Shown here in pieces: positions 36,185 to 47,466 of a DNA stretch of 64,000 nucleotides (within the stretch, counting starts at the first letter, position 1; the number at the start of each line of letters is the position of its first letter). Made by a program: the position numbers and the translations under genes. This DNA is from Thuidium tamariscinum (Eukaryota; Streptophyta; Bryopsida; Hypnales; Thuidiaceae). The notes under the pieces are model-generated. The model was not told the origin of the DNA. It worked only from the letters and a program-made list of their open reading frames with translations, and ran no database searches. The DNA is taken from NCBI GenBank assembly GCA_947034885.2, contig OX344758.2, positions 16,085,067 through 16,149,066 on the forward strand, given 5' to 3'.

Positions 36185-36500
36185 AATTTCTATATTTCCC
36201 CCTAAGCTATCTAATTTCTATATTTCCCCCTAAGCTATCTAGTTTCTATATTTCCCCCTAAGCTATCTAATTTCTATATTTCTCCCCAAACCCCCTACTT
36301 CCTATATTTTTCCCCTAACTACTGCGGCCCTTCCCCCCTTGGTACCCGGCCCCCCCAATACCCGGCCCCCCAATACCCACGCGGGGTTGGCTCTGTGGGG
36401 CTGCTCCGACGGGGCTGGCTCTGCGGGGCTGGCTTCGGTGGGCTGGCTCTGCGGGCTGGCTCCGGGGCTGGCTTGAACTGGGGCTGGCTCTGGACTTGGG
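36185..36500. repeat. 28-bp tandem repeat followed by a GC-rich GCTGGCT tract
   Basis: About four units of 28 bp (TATTTCCCCCTAAGCTATCT type) occupy 36185-36295. Then comes a C/G-rich stretch with repeated GGGGCTGGCTCTG to about 36500. A similar GGCTGGCT tract lies before the second copy of the 2.06-kb repeat (55,200-55,315). Confidence 0.7.
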
Positions 36501-36591
36501 CTGGACCCTGGTTTTTGACTCCTCATACAATGCTAATTGGTTGAGTGGGCACTAATTGCTCCTAGTTTAGGTGAGGACTTGCTTACTAAGT

Positions 36592-38655
36592 TGTTGGAAG
36601 CTAAACGTTGGGTTAATTTCCAAGGTGTTGGAAACTAAACGTTGTTGCTATTGTGAAGGGACTTGCATTTGACACCCCGCTAAGACTTAGGGGGTTCAAA
36701 GCTTCGCCGTGAGGATGTATTTTTGACACTTGACTAAGACTCTTAATGGCCTAGAGACTTGGGAGGGCCATAGCTCCGCCGTCCCTCATGGGACTAATCT
36801 ATTACCGTGGACAAGAGAAGGGGGAGAAGAGAGGGACTTCCTATGCATCAAAGCTAAGTATTTAGAGGAGGGTCAAAGCCCCGCCGTCCCTCATGGGACT
36901 AGCTTAGCATTACATACAAGAAAAAGGGGGGAAGAGGTAGGTACAAATTGCAAGCATACTCTCTAAGTCACCTCCCAAGTCACCCCTCGGTTTTTTACTA
37001 GTCTCTCCCACAACAACTTTCAATAATAACACAACACAATGAATAAACCAAGCTTGGATTGCAATAAGTTTCAACAACTTGGAGGGGTCTCAAGTCCCCA
37101 AGTGCAAACAATACTTACCAAAGGGTGTAAAAACCCCAAAAGACCATCAAAGGCTCCTTTGGCATCAAAAGCCAAAGAAAATCCGGCATAACCCGGGCCC
37201 AATACTCCTCCTCCCTTAAATGGGTAGGAGTTGAGAGAGAGAGAGAATGAGAGGAGAATGCCGCCCCTTTTATACCCAAAAGGGAGCAATACCCCTCCCT
37301 TAATCTACTAAGAATAACTAGATGAGGGAAATTAGGAGGTCCGTACATGTTTATCCCTCCCAAATCTAATTATCCACCTAAAATCTACACAATTTGAATT
37401 GGGAAATTCAAATCTTACCTAACCTCACAAGAACTTGCAAAAATCGTCAAATTTACCTTCCCCAAATCTACAAGTTCTCACATGGGAGAAGTTCCCATGT
37501 GTTCCCACCTACTTAATTTGAAATTACTTACACCAAAGCACATGAGCCACCTCCACTAACTTTTTGAGGTGGTACTTGCTCCCACATGTGCCCGAAGTTC
37601 CCCACACGTTCCCTACGGCTAATGGGGCCCAAACTCCCCAAAAATGCATTGGGGGCCTAAAACCCCCATTTCTTCTCCATGTGCTGTCCCCAAAAGGCTA
37701 ACTTTTGGAGTTTAGCTCCAAATGGCAAACGGATTGCGCCATTGGCTCCGGAAGGCCATAATTAGCCTAAGGGGAATCCCTTACCCCTTACACTATGTCG
37801 AAATTCTCGAGGAATCTTAGCGTAAGCTGGGATCCAAGTTGGGTAAATTCCCAACTTTTGGAGTTTAGCAATTTTGGACCCCAAACCTTCACCAATCTCC
37901 CAAGTAGATGGAAGGGGGTAGGAATAGCCCCAAAATAGGCTCCGTTCCGATGTCGTATGGCCCCGGTACGCCGGTCAACTGCCGCTTTCGTCATTTAATT
38001 TGTCAGTTGGGGAGGAATGTCACCGATTCGGGATCTTTTGACTATCATTTTGTCTTGAAACTTGGGGAAGCGCTCCGTTGGTGTGAGACCGCCTCGCCGG
38101 ATTTTTAGTGAGATTTTACCGCACTTTGGGATATTCTTTCGAATTCCCACCCAAAGTCCACCGCGGTTGACCGTCTGGGAAAATATCCAAACAATGTTGG
38201 AAAATTCCCAAACTTTAGAGGGGACCACCCATGGGATCCCCCCCTTTGGACGCAAATCTGCATCCCCACTACGTGCTCCTAGAATTAGGAAATCGCCGAT
38301 ACCTGCATTTCAAGGTTAGTATTTTATCCGTATTCTCTTCGATGCTATGGAGAGTGGGGGATTCCTCCTAGATCCCCCTATGAGGACTTCCTAGCCTAGA
38401 CAGGGCCTTCTTAGGCTTCTTACCCTAATTCTGCACATCTCCATCAATTTGGCGTCTATTTAGCTAAGATCGGGTCTGTTTTGGATGTAGACTATCCTAA
38501 ATCCCACCTAATGACCAAATGGCACATTGGTATGTGTAATGCCAATATAGGTTTAATGCCCTTTTGTGGGTGTTATGAGCCTAAATACGCCTTAGTATAT
38601 GTATAAATTCGAAAAAAGAACCCGTGAGTCCCCGGTGACGAATCGGGGACTCACA
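36592..38655. repeat. 2.06-kb dispersed repeat, copy 1 (LTR-kin candidate)
   Basis: It begins TGTTGGAAGC and ends ACTCACA, like a TG...CA terminal repeat. The right two thirds are very close to copy 2 (55437-57500), the left third more diverged. Just inside the end is a perfect 10-bp hairpin (38624-38654, GTGAGTCCCC and complement). The bases after the end, GGTGCCGAAACTGGGAG, faintly resemble a tRNA primer site, but no polymerase coding follows. No gene is seen within it. Confidence 0.55.
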
Positions 38656-39177
38656 GGTGCCGAAACTGGGAGCCAAGGGTTGGGTGTCCAAAAGAAACTC
38701 ACATTCTATACATGTGAGAATTCTCACCCAAATCTTTGTTACAATTATTTAAATTTTGGTCAAATCAAAGGAGAGTTTCAAGAGAAACTCTAAACTCCTC
38801 ACTTCAAATTCTCACCAAAAATTAAACAATTGCAACATCAAAAATCTTCGTCCATCTTTCCAAACTAGAAACTCCATAGCCACCACTCCCCTTACAAAAA
38901 CTTGCAAAACATCTCGGAAGCAAAGTGAGGAGGAAGGAAGGAATTAGGAGAATTAAGGGAGGATTTGGCATTAAAAAATCAATTTCCTAAGAATCTTACT
39001 ATTGAAATCTAATTCTTTATTCTCAATGTTGACCCCACCCCCTTTTAAAACTAATTGTTTTAGAATCTTACTATTGAATTGGCACTTATTCTAGGGAGTA
39101 TGTTCTACATTCTTTGGTCGGTAGTTCTTCATTAGATTCTTAAAAGGTTTGGATTTTATGGTTTTGTTTTATTAGGC

Positions 39178-39410
39178 CTAATAAGCCAAAAAGGAAACAA
39201 ACAAATTGACAACTAATTTCTTTGCAACCTAACGCAAATTCAAAATTAATTAGATTTGAAAAGATTTGATGATAGTTTTTCGATTAAAATATTCTAATAA
39301 GCCAAAAAGGAAACAAACAAATTGACAACTAATTTCGTTGGAATTAAAACAATTTCGAAAATCAATTGGATTTGAAAAGATTTGAAGGGAATTTCTACCC
39401 AAATTATTTT
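39178..39410. repeat. Two-unit tandem duplication, about 118 bp
   Basis: CTAATAAGCCAAAAAGG and the following hundred bases recur 118 bp downstream with minor changes. The flanking DNA from 38,700 to 39,650 is AT-rich and shows no gene. Confidence 0.7.
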
Positions 39411-39672
39411 AATTCAATTAGGAATTTCATCACATTAAGTTTAATAATTAAAGAAAATAAAAAACAACGAATAGTGAATTATTAGACTTCCATTGATTTC
39501 TTTAGAACCTTAACCATTTAGGTAGACTAGTTAAATTGCAGTAATTCCTAATTACCGGGAATTTAGGAATTAAAAGAATTACGCAATTAAATTAAAGCTA
39601 CATAACTTTAGTTTCTTTTAAAAAATAGGACCAGATTAATTGACCGACAACGTGCGAATTATTATGGATTAG

Positions 39673-39768
39673 ATGGAGGGCCGGGATGAGTTCGATGGCG
39701 AGGTTGTAGGAGAATATTTGCATATGATGATGTTCGACGACGGGACCATGGAGATTTACGCCGAGGAG
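39673..39768 (+). CDS. Possible short exon with Tudor/chromo-like strand pattern
   Basis: There are 32 codons from the ATG at 39673 to GAG|GTAAAC at 39768, and a stop lies just upstream in frame. The pattern FDGEVV...FDDGTMEIY resembles the beta-strand pattern of Tudor-like modules found in front of some plant transposase genes. The partner exon was not located. From 39,780 to 41,340 I see no other exon that I can support. Confidence 0.25.
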
Positions 39769-41341
39769 GTAAACCGCTCACATTTGATTTTCATTCTCAT
39801 TGTTTTACTGTTAAGTTTCTTTCTACCAAATGCTTGGAATTAAATTTAGGTACCAATAATATTCAATAGGCTAGAATAGAGTAGGATTGATTGGGTGAAT
39901 TTTAGAATAGAATAAGATAGAATTATAACCACAAAATTAGATTAGAACACTTTAAAAACGTGACTAAAAGAGTTCATTGCTTAGAAGGCTTTCTTTTTTA
40001 CCCAATTAGAAAGAAAACTCAATTAGACACAGGACTCGTGTGAAAAACTCTTAGCTCGAGGGTGGAGTTAGGAGCGCTCATAAGCCGCCAACTCCCAACT
40101 CCTTCATCATGCGCTGAAGTGTGAAGGGCGCCTAACCTCACTATCTTCCACATCTCCACACTTCAGTTCCATTCCAGTTGCAGCAAGGTAGTAGCGCTTG
40201 TAGAGGATGTGCGAGGACCTCTCCGCCAGCTTCCAAGACTTTAGGACCGTGCCAAACTCGTCGTGGTTCCTAGAGAATCACGAAGTGCTGAAAAGTGTTC
40301 TACACCTTGCTTGAGAGAGTTGTAATCCATCTGCTACTACACCTAGAAGTTCTGCAAGAGAAATAGACTTACAGAGTACGATGCATAAGCCGATGGAGAG
40401 TCCGCCTCCGGAGAAGGGAGCGTATGAGCTTGCAAGGGACCAGAATGTGATAGAATTGCAAAAAAGGTTTGGTTTGTCGTTTTCGGCGCGGCCAGTGCTG
40501 TAAGTTTCCGGTCCACATCTCCCAGATCGTGCCTATCTTCTCTTCACAAGTGTCTCCATTGACATTGCCATGCTTCCGAGTCTTGTCGTCTCTCAGAACG
40601 TGGGAGTATGGGACTGCACCTTCTAAGTCTGAGTAAGTTTGTACTTCAGCATTGGTAGACACGTTAGACTCTACCAACGCTTGTATCCAGAACCGTTGCG
40701 GTTTGACATTGAAGGTGGCACAGATCCCAAGGTGCGCAGGCAACGCTGTCCTAGGGTTTTACTAGTGGAACATAGTGCCCCCAGCAGTAGTTGGTGAATT
40801 GTGTCTCGGTAGTCGTTAGGTAGTTACATTTTAGTCGTATAAAATGTCTCCAATCTCTAGAGCAACTGCATTTCTGTCATTCTTAAGTCTCATGTGAGTA
40901 GAGTCAGAGTCGCGTGGAAGTAGAGTCTGAGAAGCTAGCAATAATTACCCCTGGCCACGTAGGATCCATGTGCCCCAGAGATGCATTGTGTTTCCCTCGT
41001 TTAGAAACCCTAGCCATTTTTTGGTTTCCATGTTTGCGCTCTGAAGTCCTCCATTCTCGAATCGCCTTCATGCCAATTGTTGTGTGCGCTAGTTTGAGGT
41101 TTGCACACGCATCGTCTTTGCGTTGAGCGGATTGTATTTTTTAAATTTCTGAGTGAGTTTCGGGTTGCGGCACAGGGCCCCGAAACCTCCGACTCCTCCC
41201 GCGACGAAGAAAGTGGAGAGTGTGAGGAAGGAGTGCGGACCTTTGCAGAGGAGTTCTAGGCGGCGAGGCCTTTGAGGACGCCAAGAAAGGAAGGTGCGAG
41301 GACAAGAGGAAGCGGCGCCTACAATCTCCAAGAACATTGAG

Positions 41342-42702
41342 ATGAGTAGCGGACGCGATTCTTCGTCGGAGGCAACAAAGTCCAATGACGAGGCCATCGC
41401 CACATGTATGATGAATTTAGCAATTGCTTGTAAACATGTAGCGTGGCAATCCAACTCGGAGGCACCTATCGGAGGTAATTGGCATCACGTTTTCTAGTCA
41501 TTTCGGGTTAGGGCTAGGGTTTGTGATTCTTCTGCATTGAGCATGTTTAGCAAGCTAGGCCTTAAGTGTCAATCTATGAGGTGAATGAGGCAAATTAAGC
41601 GCGTGGGTCCACTTGGTGCATGTGCAGACTTGGAGCGTCTTCTAATTGACTCATCAGATGAGGACGTCTCTTTAAAGGATGAAGAACCTCTCGTGGACCG
41701 CCGAACTAAGCGGAAGAAGACCGCGATGATAGAGGCGTCACCAGGGAAGAAGGCGGCAGCACCACCACCACCTCCTCCCCCGATTGATGGGGCATACGCC
41801 CAACTTGCACTGCATTAGATTCCGGGCCACTATGTTTTTAGTCAATCCCAACCTCCAATAGGTCCTTGGACCGTGAATGCTCCAACGTCCTTGGCGAGGG
41901 CATGGCCCATGTAGAGTGCAGGCTTACAAGTTGGACTTCTTAGATCTGAGGACACTGAAGACTGCTTCTTCCGGAGGAAGTGAAAACATGAGTACGATTT
42001 GGGCAGTCGTATATGCGCCACAACGGGAACCAAGCCGAACCGTGTGTATGTACTCGAGGGTGGGGAAGTGGACGCTAGTTGTGAAGGCAAGAATGCTTGG
42101 GACGAGTGTCTTCGAGATTTGGTTCCAAAATGCCTTGATATGAGTGTGGTGTCTTGGAAAAAGCATCAGCCACATACATTGAAGAAACTTCGAGTTGCCC
42201 TAGACAATGAGTTCGAGTACCTTAGGAATCCGCTCAGCATGTTAGGTTTTCAAACTTCAGTGATGAGGTATATGAAATCCGAGAGGTCTCGCTTGAAGAA
42301 CCGTTACTTGAAAGGCATTGACAAAGCTCCCCTTCACATTGATGGACCAGAGTGGGATTGGCTGAAGGACTACTGGAATACGGATGCACAGAAGGTGAAG
42401 GCGCAGAAGATGGCCAAGGCTCGGAAGAGTGTGAAGAATTACACACTAGTGGGGAGGAAAGGGAAGGCAGGGAAAGAAGGCTTGGCGGTAAGTGTTCCAT
42501 TTTTCAATTTCCATTGGAGTTTAGTATTTGAGGTACTTTAGTGACCTGCGTTTGTGCCAAGAGAGTCACCAAGTGGTCATGTTGCTCATATAACAAATGC
42601 TTGGCCTAATCTATTGACATGTGTAGGGAGGGGAAACAAGTACGGGCATTACCGACCTCGCTGTGGCAAGGCGTGCAAGTGGAGGAAGCGAATTTGCAGG
42701 CC
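41342..42702 (+). pseudogene. En/Spm TNPA-like (Transposase_24-type) gene, 5' exons
   Basis: Exon 1 runs 41342-41474 (MSSGRDSSSE..., donor GGAG|GTAATT). Exon 2 starts at 41628 after GTGCAG, in phase. It has an acidic stretch, a KRKK basic patch and a Pro run, and is interrupted by TAG at 41816-41818 where the surrounding HxIPGHYVF reads on. A frame at 41999-42488 carries the plant Ptta/En/Spm transposase domain: a conserved Trp-rich block with WKKHQPHTLKKLRVAL, then a P.HIDGPEWDWLKDYWNTD segment and a GRKG end, with donor GCG|GTAAGT. A small exon 42626-42702 fits in phase. TNPA proteins bind the subterminal repeats of CACTA elements. The gene is decayed and continues beyond the inserted 3.9-kb element. 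Confidence 0.6.
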
Positions 42703-42780
42703 ATGTAAGCGTGATGTTAGCGTACCCTTAGTGAAATTGATGTGGTCCATAGTCACAGTGTTTTGGCGATGGATTGGAGT

Positions 42781-45700
42781 TGTGGCAACCCAGAATTCAC
42801 CTAAGTAGGTTCTTAAACAAAATACGGGAAAAGGGATCTATTCAATCCCCATTTTTTTTGTTTTTTTCTTAGTTTGACGCACAATTAGGACCAAGACCGG
42901 AAACCGGAAAACTCCAGACCGAAGACCAGAAACTACGTTAAGGAACAGCGTAAGAAATCCCGGATTCCGCCCACCTAGCGACGGAGACCGGATAGGCAAT
43001 GAGTGGCTACCGAGCCTAGAGATCGTCGGGAACTCTTCCACGTGACCAGACTAGTTTAAACCTAACGGTCAGTAATTAATGATGGGGGGAAAGTATAAGA
43101 CCAGGAGAGTAGGGTCAGGTCCTGCCACTTTCTTGCACACAGTTCGAGAAAGGGTCTTCCGGCCAGAGAGGGAGTATTCGGTTTACAGACAGAGAGAAAG
43201 AATAGAGAAACTGTCAATCCGGTCTGGTGTAGAGTTGAGCGATTAGGACAAAGCCATCTGAGAGATTCTTAAGCGCTGAGGGTTTAGTCAAGTTGGACCG
43301 CGCCTAGATAGTATAGGCGTAAGGCGAGCGATGGCAAGTGAGGTACAGGAGGGGATGCTTCTAGCCTTCCGGAATGTGAATCCGGTCGTGCCAACTGACG
43401 TGCAAGAGAAGCTGGAGTTGGAAGAAGACCTCAGGCAGATGGGCTGCGAGGGTTTTATGGCGCGTCCCTGGAACCTGAAAGACGAGGCGATGGTGGAGGA
43501 ATTGCTGGATGGATAGACCAACGAATGGAAAGGGACGGTCTGGGCGCTGCCAGGGGAGTGGAACGCGGCTATGTGGCGCAAGGTGTACGCCTTTGAGCAA
43601 GGCGGAGATGCGACGGGCACCCGGACGGATAAATTCCACCAGGGTAAGTTCCGAAGGCCCACCAACCCAAAAGATGGATTCACGGTAGCAGAGTGTATAT
43701 CAGCTAGACACAAAAGGTTGCTACGGTTCATGATGGCTATCTTGAACCCGGATAGGCCAAGTAGAATCACAGTCACCGTAGCCAACACCATTTTTGGTGC
43801 GCTATCGGGAGACCGGAGGATAGATTGGGGATTAGTCATGCGGGAGCAGATGATTAAAATGGTGAATGGAATTGGGAAGTCAAAACCCTCTCCCATGTCA
43901 CCATTTTTATTTCACTTGTACCACTCGTTAGACCTCCTAAGGGAGGGAGAGAGAGAGACTTACGAGGTGAGAGCCGCAATGATAGAATACGAGATAGAGG
44001 ATCCGGAGGCCGACAAGGATCCGGATGATGAGGTCTCGGAGGAAGAGGGTCAGGATGAGCAACAAGAGGAACAGCAGGAGAGGAAGGAAGAACTAGAGAT
44101 AGGAGAAGGTAGTTTGCCGCTAGAAGCCTCTGTGTTGGCAAAAGAGATCCAAGGAGCGGATCCGGTCTGGGGACAGGACCCCTTGATGAGAATCATTAGA
44201 GACCTGGAGGACTTTAGGAAACACCACCTGGAGGAGAGGGGGTTGCTGCAGAGCATCAGCCGAACCTTAGGCTCTATCCTACTCTCCAAAATCATGGAGG
44301 TTTTGGGGGATTTGATTCGGGAAGCCCATGAGAGCCGGGACAGGGAGGAGGTACTCCGGTTGACGAACCAGGTCTCAGCCCTGAAGAGGGAGCTCCATCA
44401 CAACGAGGAGGAGCTGGATGAAGAGAGATGCCTCACCACAAAGGCCCGGAACACTCTCAGAGAAATCCGAGAGTTCATCACACATCCGGGCGAGGTCGTC
44501 AACAAGGCCATGCTGTTCGACAAGAAGGTGTTGGAGGCAGGCAAAATGGTAGGTCCACAGATGCTCATCGCTTTGGTGGCCTACAACAAGAAGATGGAGG
44601 CAGTTCTGGAGAAGTGGCGAACGGTCGTCACGGAGGTCCAGACTAGCTCTATTCCGGTCCCAAGACCGGAGGTGCAGAAGACGGAGGAGGAACACCCGAA
44701 GGAGCAACCACCACCAACTACTGATGAGGTGGAAGCCGGCGCGTCCGAGCCAGCGAAAGAAGAGGCGATCAGGTCTGAAGTCGTGGTAAAAGCACCTATC
44801 ACACAGACCCAGATAGAAGAGCCAAAGGTTTCTGACCCCAAGAAGACCAAGGAGCCGGAACCCGAGCCAAGCGTGTTGCGGGAGATTATCCGGGGGACAA
44901 CACCACCAAGGGAGAAGACCAAGTTCATCAACTTGCTGGACGATTCTCCCTGTAAGTCATCACCCATGGTCATTACGCAACCAAAGACCGAAGGGAAAGC
45001 AAAGGCAATGGTGCCAGTCCGCACCATACTGAAGATCGGATCTGGATCTGGCTCACCAAGCAAGGGATAGGTCCGGATTGTCGAGAGACTGGGGGAGCAG
45101 ACCCCGCAGAGCAAGGCAGTGCACCACCCACCCATCACCAGGTTCAAGAAGAAGACCACGGAGACGCCCACGGTGAAGCGGAAGGCCCGGGTTGAAGAGG
45201 AGGAGGATTCAAAAGAGGAAGATGAGGACTCAGAGGAGGAGACTGACTCCGGTGATGAGTTGGACCAGTACTCGGACACAGACCAAGCACTGGCGGAGAC
45301 CAAGCAGACCAGGGCCAAGGCACGAGGTAAAACCAAGCCGAAACCCAAACCAGTCAAGATGTACCGGTCTCCGAAGAAGCAACCATCCCGAAAGGGTGCA
45401 TCGCCTGTCAAGCGGGCGAGGAAGTAGGGAAGCATTAACACCAGGTAGATAGGAAGGCGGCTAAAGCAGGATATATTTAGGATAGGTATTTTTGAACCTA
45501 GACCGGATCCAGATTTGTAGAATCTGAGATCCTATTTTGTTGGTATTTTTGGAGTTTTGTAGAAGTCAACCCGCCCAAGTTGTAGAGGAATGTCATGTGG
45601 CATTCTTTGTGGCTGGTGTTGATTCCATTTGCACTTTTAGGCTTACTTTTAGTTAGTATTTAAACCCGAGTTGTAATTGAATCCGGGCGCGCATTATGTT

Positions 45701-46686
45701 ATCTTACTTTCGCAAGTTTTTGTGTTGCAAATACAAGTCAGAACCTTTCTGATTCACTCAGTGTGTGCATGGGACCTTGTCAAAGTCTTATAGTGATGGT
45801 TAGGATTGCAGCCTTGTGTGGATAGGTGTGTGCCCGGATGTTCAGTTTATTCGGTCTCTGGACTTAAAGTGAACTCGGTTTTGATAGGGAATTTGTGCGG
45901 GATCTCACAGTGAATTCTAGAACAGGTCTAGGGAGTACTCGATAGAGATAGACACTTGTAGAGTCTGGGTTTGAGATCGGGAAGTACCTGGCCAAATGCC
46001 AACTGAAGGGTGATCCGGTCTCTGTAGAAGAAAGAAGGACTCGTGAGGAAATTCAGCTCTCTTGCACAAGCTACCGCCCTTGTTCTACCAGGACTTAGAC
46101 TAACTGGGTAATCTGTCATTGTAGTCTTTGTTAGGATTAGGCAGGAGTGCTTGCGTGACCTGCTGTATCGGGTTAGTCTCGGTCCAGTTGTGAGGTATTC
46201 CGGTCTGGTTGTAGTAGTAGTTTCTTTTTCCTTATAAGTGGAACTTCTGACACTCTAAAACTTGAAGGGTAGGAGTAAGCTTCCTTCCTAAACGCCCAAA
46301 CAAGCAGATCCCTCTTGTTATCGAGGTAAAACTTACATTTGGTTACTAATCTAGGGACTGGACCAACTCCTAGTATCCGGTCTTTAGCCCCATATCTAGT
46401 AAGGATAAGTATGAAGACCATAAACCTACTAGTATGAACTGATAGGCAAGTATTGAGAAGCAGGGGATTGATCTGGTATCAGGTCCAAGGGAATCTTAGG
46501 AAACTTGAAAGACCAAGACCGGATTAGTCTTTTTGCTTGGATTTTGTTGTGGTAACCACTAACGTGTTCCGGTCTTTCGTCAACTTTCGACCAAATCCTT
46601 TGGGAACGATACACGAGTCACTTTAAGGCTAATTTAGTACATTCTAACGCCTTAGAGAAGGAATTGTGCTTTCCTGTGCTACGACA
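42781..46686 (+). mobile_element. 3.9-kb TG...CA element, copy 2 (broken)
   Basis: It has the same ends as the copy at 31,830, flanked by exact GGAGT duplications (42776-42780, 46687-46691). By eye roughly nine in ten bases match copy 1 over the full length. Same parts: leader with a GTATAAGACC box, Gag-like coding region, 1.26-kb tail. The coding region is broken in about two places, so this copy is a fossil. It is nested in the TNPA-like gene, most likely in an intron. Confidence 0.7.
43331..45427 (+). pseudogene. Gag-like coding region of element copy 2, broken
   Basis: It matches the 698-aa protein of copy 1 from end to end, with the same order: conserved N-terminal domain, acidic linker, coiled coil, basic tail. 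About two breaks interrupt it, so no full-length product is expected. The conserved N-terminal block is the least changed part. Confidence 0.65.
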
Positions 46687-47041
46687 GGAGTCACAACAGC
46701 CTTGTCTCTATGTCTTTAGGTCCAAATATGTTGCCAAAGATTGAGAATGTATGATGTCTAAATCGTTGATATGTGTCACTTTCACAAGGCATGCAAGTTT
46801 GTTGTTGCTCATAACGGAAGTTGTATCAGAGGACTATGCCAAGCAGATTAGCATTTACATGAAGAACAGGTGGTAAGGAATCCCTAAGGCAGGGTCCAAT
46901 GAATGGTAGTGGTAATAAATGTATGCGTGGGGGGTGGGCTTGATGTAGGTCGATGCAATGTGAATCTGTATTTAGGCTAAAAAAAAGTTTAGTTCTGATA
47001 TAGTGAATATGCAGTATTTCTTAGTCCATTTTTAGTTGTGA

Positions 47042-47160
47042 TGAAGTGAAACTTCAGTCGTGGTGAAGTAAAACTGAAGTCGTCATGAAGTGAAACTTCA
47101 GTCGCAGTGAAGTAAAACTGCAGTCGTCACTAAGTCAAACTTGAGTCATTCTGTAATCAA
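47042..47160. repeat. 22-bp tandem repeat, about five units
   Basis: Units such as TGAAGTGAAACTTCAGTCGT alternate with TGAAGTAAAACTGAAGTCGT, giving a 44-bp higher-order period; each holds a short palindrome around GAAACTTC. It lies in a probable intron of the TNPA-like gene and recalls the AGTC motifs of the CACTA subterminal region. Confidence 0.75.
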
Positions 47161-47466
47161 ATAGTAGTGATTGATAAGTCACGTTTTAGTTGAATTCTCC
47201 TCGTCAGTGTACAACGTTAGTATTAGTTGGTGCAATTAGAATCCATATCCTTCTGTCTTTCTAGTCCCTCATGCTAACCTTATGGCAGGTCCGAGTACCC
47301 TAAACTGCTGAAGTGTGATTCTGTGTGGCACATATTGTCTTTGGTTAGTTTTTTGGCACTTAGCCTTGCACTGTACAGTTAATTTTCCAATGTATCAGTC
47401 TCTAACTAGTTGGTGGGATTGGTTTAGGGTTCTCAGTGGGAATTTATGGAATCGTAGAAGAGAGGT

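Noticed and set aside
40369-40743. 124-codon minus-strand open frame
   Set aside because: It has no splice partner, recognised domain or supporting context; it may be a shadow of non-coding DNA upstream of the TNPA-like gene.
47042-47160. CRISPR-like array
   Set aside because: Contiguous 22-bp units without spacers in a eukaryotic intron; the 83-bp, 57-bp and 362-bp arrays are likewise ordinary tandem repeats.
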